Source: Burkholderia ubonensis
Lineage (GTDB): Bacteria > Pseudomonadota > Gammaproteobacteria > Burkholderiales > Burkholderiaceae
Assembly (NCBI RefSeq): GCF_001718695.1
Contig: NZ_CP013422.1
Location: 1,302,001 to 1,366,000, forward strand
DNA: 64,000 bases
Direction of reading: 5' to 3'
In this document: positions 34,426-42,158 of the stretch, one piece after another
Position numbering within the stretch: position 1 is the first letter of the stretch
Layout: the number at the start of each line of letters is the position of its first letter
Translations under genes and position numbers: made by a program
Notes under the pieces: model-generated
What the model was told of the DNA's origin: nothing
Seen by the model: the letters and a program-made list of their open reading frames with translations, nothing else
Databases searched by the model: none

Positions 34426-36000
34426 TCAATGTGCGTCGCGCTCGGCCACCGCCGCCGACCACGGGGACGAGACGAACGCGCCCCCGGTCAGCTGGCGGGT
34501 TTGGCCATCGCGCAGGACGACGTTGGGGCAACCGAACAGATTGGGTGCGACGAGATTGGCGGCCCGCCTGACTTCGTGAGCCGCTCCGATGGCCTGCGCA
34601 ACCGATGCGTCGAAGCGATCGTCGATCGTGACCCACGGGTCGCCGCTCGCATCGAGACGCGGGAAGTGAATCGCGTCCTCGATCGACATGCCGCAATCGA
34701 CCAGATACGCGACGAGTTGCATGACGGCCGGCATTATCCGTCGGCCGCCCGACGCACCGAGCGCCAGTACGTCTCCGGTCGCGCGCTTGACCACCGTCGG
34801 GCACATGTTCGACAGCGGCACGGCGCCCGGCATGATCGAGTTGGCCTTTCCCGGTCGCGGATCGAACCACATGACGGCGTTGTTCATGACGATCCCCGTT
34901 TGCGGCAACGTCACCTTGGAGCCGAACATCGACAACAGCGTCTGGGTCAGCGCGACCGCGTTGCCGTGTCGATCGACGACACTGATATGCGTCGTGCACG
35001 TCCCGCGTCGCGCATCGTCGCCCGGCGCCGCGCCGCCGATCCGCTCGGCATAGGTCTGCGTCAGCGCGTCGGCGATGCGCGAGAAGAATCGCGCGTCCGG
35101 ACGTGCCGTCCCGTCGGCGTCCGCTTGCCGCGCGAACAGGGACAGCGCGCGCGTCAGCGCCGGTCCTGCCGTGAGCGCCGATGAGGTCAGGATGGATGCA
35201 TCGCGGTAGCGCAGCGCTTCGATCGGCGTGATTTCGGCCCGATACGCGGCGAGATCGTCGAAGCTCAGACGCGACCCCACGGTTGCGAAATCGGCGGCGA
35301 TTCGGTGAGCGAGCGCACCACGATAGAAATCGTCGCCGCCGCGCTCGGCAATCGCCTCCAGCGTGGCCGCCTGATCCTCCAGCACGATCGGCGACGCCGC
35401 GCCCGCCCAGTCCGACGCAGGCGCGTGTCCGTCCCGCAGATAGCATGCACTGCTTCCCGGATAACGTGCGAGCCCCGCGGCAACGGACGCGATCTTCAAG
35501 GTCAAGTACCAATCGATTTCGAGTCCTTCCCGCGCGCAACGAACCGCCGGCTCCACCAGCCGCCGCCACGGCAACGAGCCGCATTCGCGATGTGCCAGCG
35601 TCATGCCGGCGACCTGCCCCGGAACGCCGATCGAGAACGGACCTTCCAGATTGCGGTCGTCGACGACCGCGGGCCACCCGAACATGCCCCGCGCCGGTTC
35701 TCCGGTCAGGCGATAGTCGTCGGCTTCGAGCGCCAACGGCGCTCTCGCTGCGAAGTCGATGCTGAATGCAGTTCGGCCGGCCGGCGCAACGACCATATGC
35801 CCGACGCCGCCCAACCCGCTTTGCCACGGTTCGAGCACGCCGATCGCGAAACTCGCGGCTATCGCGGCATCGACCGCGTTGCCGCCGTCCTCCAGCACCG
35901 CCGCGCCGATGCTCGATGCCTTGTAGTGCTGGCTCACGACGATGCCGCCCGATGCGGAAATCGCGGCCTTGCGGATCTGCCAATTTTCTAGATGCGTCAC
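34426..36000 (-). CDS. Gamma-glutamyltransferase-family Ntn hydrolase without signal peptide
   Basis: A 524-residue GGT homologue. It begins at GTG 36000, overlapping the thioesterase stop by four bases with AGAGGGA upstream. GGNAVDAAIAASFAIGVLEPWQSGLGGVG and the autoprocessing/nucleophile site CTTHISVVDRHGNAVALTQT (Thr of TTH) are present, as is the GASGGRRI oxyanion/Gly-Gly region. Unlike housekeeping periplasmic GGT it has no signal peptide, so it should act in the cytoplasm. In the cluster it may add or remove a gamma-glutamyl protecting group, or hydrolyse another amide. Confidence 0.85.
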   Translation of the reverse strand: MTHLENWQIRKAAISASGGIVVSQHYKASSIGAAVLEDGGNAVDAAIAASFAIGVLEPWQSGLGGVGHMVVAPAGRTAFSIDFAARAPLALEADDYRLTGEPARGMFGWPAVVDDRNLEGPFSIGVPGQVAGMTLAHRECGSLPWRRLVEPAVRCAREGLEIDWYLTLKIASVAAGLARYPGSSACYLRDGHAPASDWAGAASPIVLEDQAATLEAIAERGGDDFYRGALAHRIAADFATVGSRLSFDDLAAYRAEITPIEALRYRDASILTSSALTAGPALTRALSLFARQADADGTARPDARFFSRIADALTQTYAERIGGAAPGDDARRGTCTTHISVVDRHGNAVALTQTLLSMFGSKVTLPQTGIVMNNAVMWFDPRPGKANSIMPGAVPLSNMCPTVVKRATGDVLALGASGGRRIMPAVMQLVAYLVDCGMSIEDAIHFPRLDASGDPWVTIDDRFDASVAQAIGAAHEVRRAANLVAPNLFGCPNVVLRDGQTRQLTGGAFVSSPWSAAVAERDAH

Positions 36001-36833
36001 TTCATCCCTCTGTCGTGATCGGGCGCACACGCTTGGCGTGCCGGCGCAACGGATTCGCCGTGACGAAGCGCCAGCGAATGCTGGACGATCGCAGCCAGGT
36101 GATCCAGTACGGCTTGCATTGCCGAATGGATAAAAAAATGTCCGCCGTCGAAACGACGTATCGAAAACTCCGTCGACGTGAAGGCGTGCCACGCCAGCGC
36201 ATCCGCTTCCGATACCAGCCCGTCGTCCGCGCCGGTCAGCACGTGGACCGGTATGCGCAGATCGTGCGGCGTGCTGCGCCAGGTTTCCCGGCACTGCAGG
36301 TCGGCGCGAATCGTCGGCATGAAGGTATCGAGGAAATCCCTGCGCTCGCGCGCAATGGGCGGCAGCCCGTCGAGATGGATCAACGCTTCGATCAGCGCGT
36401 CGCGCGGCAGCAAATGCAGCACGTGCTCACGCCGAATCGGCAGGTGCGGCGCGGCACATGCCGACGCGACGAGGGCGATCGGAGGCCGCCCGAGCTCGAC
36501 CAGCCGACGTGCCAGCTCAGCCGCCACGACGGCCCCCATGCTGTGGCCGAACAACGCGAACGGCGCAGGCGGACAGTCGCCGACCATGCGAACCAGCTCG
36601 TCGACCACGGCATCCATATGCGTCAGCGCCGGTTCGGCAAATCGGCTGCCGCGCCCGGGCAATTCGATCGCACAGACTTCGAGGCTCGCGGGCAGCGCGT
36701 GTCGCCAGCCGGCGAAGATCGAGGCACTGCCGCCCGCGTAGGGCAGACAGAAAATCCGGGCGTCCGCGTGCCCGTCGGTGGGAAAGGACACGATACCGCG
36801 GGGAAGCCGCGTGGTTTCGGGCATGACGGGCAT
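35997..36833 (-). CDS. Type II (editing) thioesterase
   Basis: A 278-residue external thioesterase of the GrsT/RifR family: IFCLPYAGGSASIFAGW, CAIELPGRGSRFAEP, the nucleophile elbow FGHSMGAVVAAELA (Ser98), LTGADDGLVS with the Asp and FDGGHFFIHS with the His. Such enzymes clear mis-loaded or stalled acyl groups from carrier proteins, or release the finished aminoacyl group. It fits the two free carrier proteins and the free adenylation domain in the same operon. Four-base overlap with the GGT-like gene. Confidence 0.92.
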   Translation of the reverse strand: MPVMPETTRLPRGIVSFPTDGHADARIFCLPYAGGSASIFAGWRHALPASLEVCAIELPGRGSRFAEPALTHMDAVVDELVRMVGDCPPAPFALFGHSMGAVVAAELARRLVELGRPPIALVASACAAPHLPIRREHVLHLLPRDALIEALIHLDGLPPIARERRDFLDTFMPTIRADLQCRETWRSTPHDLRIPVHVLTGADDGLVSEADALAWHAFTSTEFSIRRFDGGHFFIHSAMQAVLDHLAAIVQHSLALRHGESVAPARQACAPDHDRGMK

Positions 36834-36845
36834 ATCCGCGCGCGC

Positions 36846-37469
36846 CTATTTCCAGAACAGCAACGGCACGCATGCGAGCAGCAGCAGCGCCATCGTGCGG
36901 TTATAGATCACGCGCGCACGATCGGTATGCAGCAGCTTCTGCATCCCGACGCCGAGCGCGGCCCACACCGACACGGCCGGAAAATTGATCGCCACCATCA
37001 ATATGCAGATTCCGATTACCGATGAAATGAAGCCCTGACCGTCGACCGAGAACAGAATGATCAGGTTCGCGGCCATCAGCCAGGTTTTCGGATTGACGAA
37101 CTGGAACGTCGCGGCCTGAACGAACGAAAAGGGCTTCGTTTGCGCGTCCTTGGCCGCGGGCCGCCCGGCGTTCGCGATCTTGAACGCGAGGTATGCCAGA
37201 TAGAGCGCGCCAACCACGAACAACGCCAGTCTTGCCGCCGGATATTCGGTGAACACGACCCCGAGCCCGGTCGCACTCAGCGCGACCAGAACGGTTGCGC
37301 CCACCGTAATGCCCAGCAAATGCGGTAACGTGCGCACGAATCCGAAGTTCGCGCCGGACGCGGCAAGCATCACGTTGTTCGGGCCAGGCGTAATCGAGAG
37401 CGCGAGAATATACGCGGCGACGGCCAGCGGCTTGAATTGTTCGATTCCTGATGCAAGAGCAAACGACAT
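36846..37469 (-). CDS. LysE/RhtB-family amino-acid exporter
   Basis: A 207-residue membrane protein: LAVAAYILALSITPGPNNVMLAASGANFGFVRTLPHLLGITVG is the LysE opening, with NPKTWLMAANL in the middle and six helices overall. It lies 12 bases upstream of the thioesterase start in the same operon. One of three LysE exporters in the cluster, which implies that the product or its precursor is a small free amino-acid-like compound. Confidence 0.92.
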   Translation of the reverse strand: MSFALASGIEQFKPLAVAAYILALSITPGPNNVMLAASGANFGFVRTLPHLLGITVGATVLVALSATGLGVVFTEYPAARLALFVVGALYLAYLAFKIANAGRPAAKDAQTKPFSFVQAATFQFVNPKTWLMAANLIILFSVDGQGFISSVIGICILMVAINFPAVSVWAALGVGMQKLLHTDRARVIYNRTMALLLLACVPLLFWK

Positions 37470-37534
37470 GAGGTCCCCCTGACGGACATTTCAACGGCGT
37501 TACGAAGACAGCACGCGCTGCCGGCGAATCGAGA

Positions 37535-38113
37535 TCAGCGTGCGGTCGATCTGACGAATTTCTCGATGGCGTCGAGTTCTGCGCGCAGCACGCGATAGCT
37601 GACCGTTTTGACGGGATTGCGCAGCATCGGCATGTCAATGACGCCCTCGCCGTGCGGCTCGATCCCGAGCTTGCTTTTGACGCGCTGCGCCGAAACGTTT
37701 TCGGCAGGCGTCTCGAAGCGGATGCTCTCCAGATCGAATCGATCGAAGAAGATGCGCATGGCTGCCAGATACGACACCGGTCCGATGCCGGCGCCGCGGT
37801 ATCGGGCCTGCCAGATATGGGCGTGCATCACGGCACTGCGCCCCGGGTCGAGGTGCGTCAGCTCGTGGACGCCGATCGCCTCACCGATGTGACGGATCGT
37901 CAATATCGGCGCAGGCGCGACACCGCCGCATGCCCGCCGTACCAGAATCGTCAGCAACTCGCGCATGCGTCGCTCGCTCGGCAGCTTGTCGACGTCGACG
38001 TTCATCGACTCCATCAGCGCCGGCGGCGACCGATACCAGTAGTCGAGACAAGGGCCGATGTCTTGCTCGGCGAAATCGTCGACGCGGATATCCGGCAAAT
38101 GAATCCTGTTCAT
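37535..38113 (-). CDS. GNAT-family N-acetyltransferase
   Basis: A 192-residue GNAT of the RimJ/RimL-like acetyltransf_3 type: acetyl-CoA-binding motif A region HIWQARYRGAGIGPVSYLAAMRIFF, and RFETPAENVSAQRVKSKLGIEPHGEG as motif B. It overlaps the preceding hydrolase gene by four bases (ATGA). In the cluster it could acylate the product's amine as a biosynthetic or self-protecting step; the substrate is not visible. Confidence 0.88.
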   Translation of the reverse strand: MNRIHLPDIRVDDFAEQDIGPCLDYWYRSPPALMESMNVDVDKLPSERRMRELLTILVRRACGGVAPAPILTIRHIGEAIGVHELTHLDPGRSAVMHAHIWQARYRGAGIGPVSYLAAMRIFFDRFDLESIRFETPAENVSAQRVKSKLGIEPHGEGVIDMPMLRNPVKTVSYRVLRAELDAIEKFVRSTAR

Positions 38114-39015
38114 GATCGCGCCACAATGAAATCGATGATCGATCGGTTCACGTCGGCCGGCTTTTCAAGGTGAAGGAAATGCCCGGCCCCGTCGACGATC
38201 TCGCGCGTGAGCGCCGCTGAAAAATATTCCGGCACGCCGTCACCCGAAAATGCTTCGAGACGCCCTTCGCGATCGTGAGTGCCGTGCATCAGGAGCGTCG
38301 GCACGGTGACCGGCCCGGCGGCGATGCGGGCCTGCTGTTCACGACGCTCCGGGTCGCGCAACGCGACATGGCGACAGCGGTATTGCGCGAGCGCCGCGTC
38401 TAGCACGCCTGGCTGGCGAAACGTGGTCTTGACCGCTTCGACGATGTCCCGCGGCACGTCCCAGTTGCGCGAAGCATCGCGCCACCACGCCTCGATGAAC
38501 GCGAAATCGTCGTGGGCCAGCACCTGCTCGGCCGACGGCGACTGAAAGAAGAACGTGTGCCAGATGCCTTTCAGGTAGTCGTAGTGCAGCCGCTGCGCCG
38601 CGTCGGGACGGCTCCATCCGAGCGCCACCAGCTTCGTGACGCGCTCCGGAAACAGAATGGCCGCCGCAATGGACGCCTGTGCGCCCCAGTCGTGCCCGAC
38701 CAGGATCGCCTGTTCGACACCCAGCGCGTCGATCAACGCGCGCAGGTCATGCGCCATGTAGCAGGTGTGGTACTGATCCGCCGGGGCGGTGCCGGACGGC
38801 GCGTAGCCGCGCAGGTACGGTGCGACGGCCGTGAAACCCGCGTGCGCCAGCTCGGCGAGCAAAGGCAGGAACGAGCGCGCATGGTCCGGAAAGCCGTGCG
38901 AGCAGATGACCAGCGGGCCGCTGCCTTGCCGCAGATAATGAATCTCGATGCCGTTCGCGTCGATCGCGCCGCGCGTTACGTCCATCGGGTTCGACAAGCA
39001 GGCTGCGTGACTCAT
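38110..39015 (-). CDS. Epoxide-hydrolase/dehalogenase-like alpha/beta hydrolase (Asp nucleophile)
   Basis: A 301-residue protein with HGFPDHARSF, the nucleophile elbow GHDWGAQAS (Asp109, as in epoxide hydrolases and haloacid/haloalkane dehalogenases rather than Ser esterases), a cap region (DAAQRLHYDYLKGIWHTFFFQ) and the catalytic His in GAGHFLHLEKP. Start ATG 39015 overlaps the carrier-protein stop (ATGA). Since a halogenase and carriers lie immediately upstream, it is a candidate to open an epoxide or displace the halogen, which would make the chlorination cryptic. Whether a halide-binding pair exists in the cap cannot be judged here. Confidence 0.85.
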   Translation of the reverse strand: MSHAACLSNPMDVTRGAIDANGIEIHYLRQGSGPLVICSHGFPDHARSFLPLLAELAHAGFTAVAPYLRGYAPSGTAPADQYHTCYMAHDLRALIDALGVEQAILVGHDWGAQASIAAAILFPERVTKLVALGWSRPDAAQRLHYDYLKGIWHTFFFQSPSAEQVLAHDDFAFIEAWWRDASRNWDVPRDIVEAVKTTFRQPGVLDAALAQYRCRHVALRDPERREQQARIAAGPVTVPTLLMHGTHDREGRLEAFSGDGVPEYFSAALTREIVDGAGHFLHLEKPADVNRSIIDFIVARS

Positions 39016-39248
39016 GCGACGTTGCTCAGCCGTTGTTCGACGACCGCGGCGAAACCGTCGACCGTCGAATGATTCATGAAGTCCAGCAACGACACTTCGA
39101 TACCGCACGCCTGCTCGACCTTCGTGACCAGCACCGCCGCGGCCAGCGACCCGCCGCCGAGCACGAAGAAGTCCGCATCGGCCGCGACGTGCTCGACGCC
39201 GAGCGCTTCGGAAAACAGGCGCTTCACGAGTGCCCTGGTTGTCTGCAT
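39012..39248 (-). CDS. Free-standing acyl/peptidyl carrier protein 1
   Basis: A 78-residue carrier starting at ATG 39248 (GGAG five bases upstream). The phosphopantetheine site is FFVLGGGSLAAAVL with Ser34, followed by helix III features DFMNHSTVDGFAAVVE. It sits between the halogenase and the Asp-nucleophile hydrolase genes and overlaps the latter. With a second carrier at 40.3 kb and a Cys-type aminoacyl shuttle, it is one end of a carrier-to-carrier transfer. Confidence 0.9.
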   Translation of the reverse strand: MQTTRALVKRLFSEALGVEHVAADADFFVLGGGSLAAAVLVTKVEQACGIEVSLLDFMNHSTVDGFAAVVEQRLSNVA

Positions 39249-39337
39249 GTTCACTCCATCACGTGAATCGGATCGCCACCGCCGTCGCCGCGCGCGCGGC
39301 GACGATCCGGATATCGCTGGTATCGAGCCGTCGGCCG

Positions 39338-40261
39338 TCAGCCGCGGTCGTCGAAAGCAAACGCCCGCCCTCGCGCATTGCTGAGCGCGCGCCGGTTGTG
39401 ACCGTAATGGTCCTCACCCGAGACCAGCACGACGCCATACTTGTCGAGCGAAATGGCGCTGCCGTACTCCTCGACGACGTTCGTATCCGGATACACCTTC
39501 ACGCCGGTCGGAACGTAGCGGCTCGCGTAGCCGAGCCGCGTCACGTCGGCCGTCGAATTCGGAAACGACGAATGCATCAGCGTGGACCAGAAGATCACGC
39601 ACTCGCCGGCCTGCATCGTGATCGACACCGCCTGCGACTCATCCGGCTTCCACGACGGATCCTTCTGAAGGGAGCGGTAGTCGTAACCGAAAAAACCGCG
39701 CTTGATCCCGTCCTTCTCCTGGGTATTGATCTTCGAAGCGTCGTAGGCCATCTTCTTCGACTCGTCGTAGAACATTTCCTCGTGCGTGCCGGGAATGAAG
39801 CGCAGACAGCCGTTCTCCTCGGTCGCATCGGTGAACGCGGTCCAGGCGGTAATCGCCCCGCCGAAACGGCTTTCGCCGGGCCAGACTATCTGCGGCGCGC
39901 CCGATGCATGCGCGAACGTATCGGCCTGATGCCAGTCCGTCCCTTCGTCGCCCGGGTACTTCGGAAACATCTCCGATCGCCAGCACAACAGGTCCGGCCC
40001 GAGCATGCTCGCGACGCGATCGACGATCTCGCGCCGGCCGATGTGCTCGCTGAGCAGGTTCACGTCGAGGTGACGATCGTAATTGGCGATCGGGCTCGTC
40101 GGCGGCAGATCGTAGATAGCGTGTTCCCTGTCGAACAGCTCGGCGCGAATCGCCCTGTATCGCTCGCGCGCCTCGTCGGGCGAGTACACGCGAAACGGCC
40201 CGAAAAAGCCTTGTGCACGGAATCGGGCAAGTTCGTCTGGAGTCAGTGAAAACTGCGTCAT
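39338..40261 (-). CDS. SyrB2/CytC3-type non-haem Fe(II)/2-oxoglutarate halogenase
   Basis: A 307-residue enzyme whose sequence I recognise as close to SyrB2: GFFGPFRVYSPDE, NYDRHLDVNLL, ILGPDLLCWR-like MLGPDLLCWRSEMFPKYPG, then TDWHQADTFAHASG. The iron site reads His111-Gln-Ala113: the carboxylate of the usual HxD/E is replaced by Ala, which opens the site for chloride and is diagnostic of this halogenase class. The distal His is His230 (STLMHSSFP) and the 2-oxoglutarate Arg is probably Arg248. Family members chlorinate unactivated methyl groups of aminoacyl chains on a carrier protein. It is flanked by two carriers, with a free adenylation domain close by. Confidence 0.92.
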   Translation of the reverse strand: MTQFSLTPDELARFRAQGFFGPFRVYSPDEARERYRAIRAELFDREHAIYDLPPTSPIANYDRHLDVNLLSEHIGRREIVDRVASMLGPDLLCWRSEMFPKYPGDEGTDWHQADTFAHASGAPQIVWPGESRFGGAITAWTAFTDATEENGCLRFIPGTHEEMFYDESKKMAYDASKINTQEKDGIKRGFFGYDYRSLQKDPSWKPDESQAVSITMQAGECVIFWSTLMHSSFPNSTADVTRLGYASRYVPTGVKVYPDTNVVEEYGSAISLDKYGVVLVSGEDHYGHNRRALSNARGRAFAFDDRG

Positions 40262-40290
40262 GTCGATCCTCTCGGTTGAGTCGCTTTGCG

Positions 40291-40548
40291 CTATTTCTCT
40301 ACGGCGGTTGCGGCAACGGCTGCCGCTCGATAAAGCCCGGTCCAGCCGGCCAGCGTCGGCGCTAGCATCAGCTTGGCCGTGGGTACGGTCACGCCCAGAT
40401 CCTCCTCGATCTTGACTTGCAGCTCGACGATCGACAGCGAACTGGCGCCCAGGTCGAAAAAGTCGTCGTCGTCGCCGATCTCACGATCCTTCAACAACTC
40501 GGCCAGTCGTTTCCGAATGGGTTCCTTGAATTGCAGCGATTCGCTCAT
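40291..40548 (-). CDS. Free-standing peptidyl carrier protein 2
   Basis: An 85-residue carrier with DDDDFFDLGASSLSIVELQVKIEEDLGV; the phosphopantetheine Ser is Ser37. I prefer ATG 40548, which has GGAG six bases upstream; the ATG at 40554 is immediately next to GGAG and unlikely. The gene overlaps the 3' end of the adenylation-domain gene by about 68 bases in another frame. It is probably the first acceptor of the adenylation domain, with which it is translationally linked. Confidence 0.9.
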   Translation of the reverse strand: MSESLQFKEPIRKRLAELLKDREIGDDDDFFDLGASSLSIVELQVKIEEDLGVTVPTAKLMLAPTLAGWTGLYRAAAVAATAVEK

Positions 40549-42076
40549 GTTCATCTCCGGTATTGCGGTTCTCCTGCGAACTCATCAGGCTCCGCCGGTT
40601 GACCTTGCCATTGACGGTCAACGGCAGCGCCACTTGCACTTCGATTACGTCGGGAATCATGTAGCTCGCCAGATGTCGCCCGAGGTGGCGCCGGACGGCC
40701 GCCCTGACCTCGGCGGGATCCCGCGACGACTGCACGAACGCGACGAGACGCTTTTCTCCCAGCTCGTCGCGTCCGACGTCGACGATCGCGTCCTCCACGT
40801 CGTCGGCCGTCGCGAGCACCTGCTGCACCTGTTCGACCGATACGCGATAGCCGCGTATCTTCACTTGCCTGTCGACGCGACCGATGAATTCGTAGGCGCC
40901 GTCGTGGCCTTCCCGCACGAGATCGCCCGTCCGGTAAACCTTGCGATCCCGGTCGTGCGGATCGTCGACGAACACGGCCCTCGTTTTCTCCGGATCGTTC
41001 AGATAACCGAGCGCGAGGCCGATACCGCCCGCATAGAGCTCGCCCACCTCGCCCGGGCGCACCGGCTGCCCGCTCGCGTCGAGCACGCACACCGTGGTAC
41101 CGGTGACCGGCCTGCCGATGGGCACCGTCGCGACCGGCGGTGCAGCGGCCGTCATCACATGGCAGCAGGTAAATGTCGTGTTTTCCGTCGGTCCGTATCC
41201 GTTGATCACGGTCAGCGAGGGAAATGCGGCGAGCACGCGTGCGACCGCGTCGGCCTGGACCACGTCGCCGCCCGCGAGGAGCACGCGAAGTTCCGATAGC
41301 AGCGGCAGCCGATTGCGCACCACCAGATGGAAAAGCGCAGCCGTCAACCACATGACCGTCACGCGCTCGTCGCGCAACAGACGGCCCAGCGCGTTCAGAT
41401 CGAGCACCGGCGATTCCTCGACCACCAGCGTCGCGCCGTTGAGCAGCGCCCCCCATATTTCGAACGTCGATGCGTCGAACGTGATCGGCGCCATCTGCAG
41501 CACACGATCGTGCGGACTCAGCGCGATGTAGTTCGTCTCGACGACCAGACGGTGAACCGCTTGATGCGGCACCAGTACGCCCTTCGGCTTGCCCGTGCTG
41601 CCGGAGGTAAACATCGCGTAGGCCGGCGAGATCGGCGCCTGCGCGGGTGCGCTCGTCTGCGCACCGTCGCTCCGGTCCGGCAAGACCCCGTCGCGCCCGA
41701 TCTCGACAAGCGCGATGCCGGCGAGATCCAGATCGGACCGCACCTGCGCGACGGACTCGGGCAACGTCAGTGCGACGCGCGCACCGAGTTCGCGCAATTG
41801 CTCGTTCAGCACCGAGGCCGGGCCGGCCGGATCGACCGGAACGTAGTAGGCGCCGGCCTTCAGCACGGCAATCATCGCAATCACTGCGCCGGGCGAACGC
41901 GGCAACAGCAGCACGACCGGCGAACCCGCGGTAACGCCGGATAGGGCGAGGCGCGCCGCCAACCGATCGGACAGCGCGTCAAGTTGCGCGTAGGTGTACC
42001 GCGCACTTTCCGCGGCAAGCGCGGTGTGCTCGGCATGACGCCGGACCATCTGTCCGAATCGCTCGAGTATGCTCAT
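40481..42076 (-). CDS. Free-standing NRPS adenylation domain, valine-like code
   Basis: A 531-residue stand-alone A domain: FTSGSTGKPKGV (A3), TFDASTFEIWGALL (A4), NGYGPTENTT (A5), GELYAGGIGLALGY, YRTGDL (A7), FIGRVDRQVKIRGYR (A8) and the catalytic Lys in LTVNGKVNRR (A10). Aligning by eye to GrsA gives the ten-position code D-A-F-W-L-G-G-T-F-K, one conservative change from the classical valine code, so valine (or 2-aminobutyrate, which related domains also accept) is predicted. There are no condensation or carrier domains in cis. The last roughly 25 residues lie past A10 and overlap the next gene. Confidence 0.92.
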   Translation of the reverse strand: MSILERFGQMVRRHAEHTALAAESARYTYAQLDALSDRLAARLALSGVTAGSPVVLLLPRSPGAVIAMIAVLKAGAYYVPVDPAGPASVLNEQLRELGARVALTLPESVAQVRSDLDLAGIALVEIGRDGVLPDRSDGAQTSAPAQAPISPAYAMFTSGSTGKPKGVLVPHQAVHRLVVETNYIALSPHDRVLQMAPITFDASTFEIWGALLNGATLVVEESPVLDLNALGRLLRDERVTVMWLTAALFHLVVRNRLPLLSELRVLLAGGDVVQADAVARVLAAFPSLTVINGYGPTENTTFTCCHVMTAAAPPVATVPIGRPVTGTTVCVLDASGQPVRPGEVGELYAGGIGLALGYLNDPEKTRAVFVDDPHDRDRKVYRTGDLVREGHDGAYEFIGRVDRQVKIRGYRVSVEQVQQVLATADDVEDAIVDVGRDELGEKRLVAFVQSSRDPAEVRAAVRRHLGRHLASYMIPDVIEVQVALPLTVNGKVNRRSLMSSQENRNTGDEHERIAAIQGTHSETTGRVVEGS

Positions 42077-42158
42077 CTCCAGTCCTGCCGGCTCGACATC
42101 AAACAGACACTCGCTTCGGGACCGACGAATCGTCCGTAGCGAACCAAGGCGCACGTCG

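Noticed and set aside
39338..40261. Ordinary phytanoyl-CoA-type hydroxylase
   Set aside because: The iron site has Ala instead of Asp/Glu (HQA), and the surrounding residues are SyrB2-like, so a halogenase is the better call.
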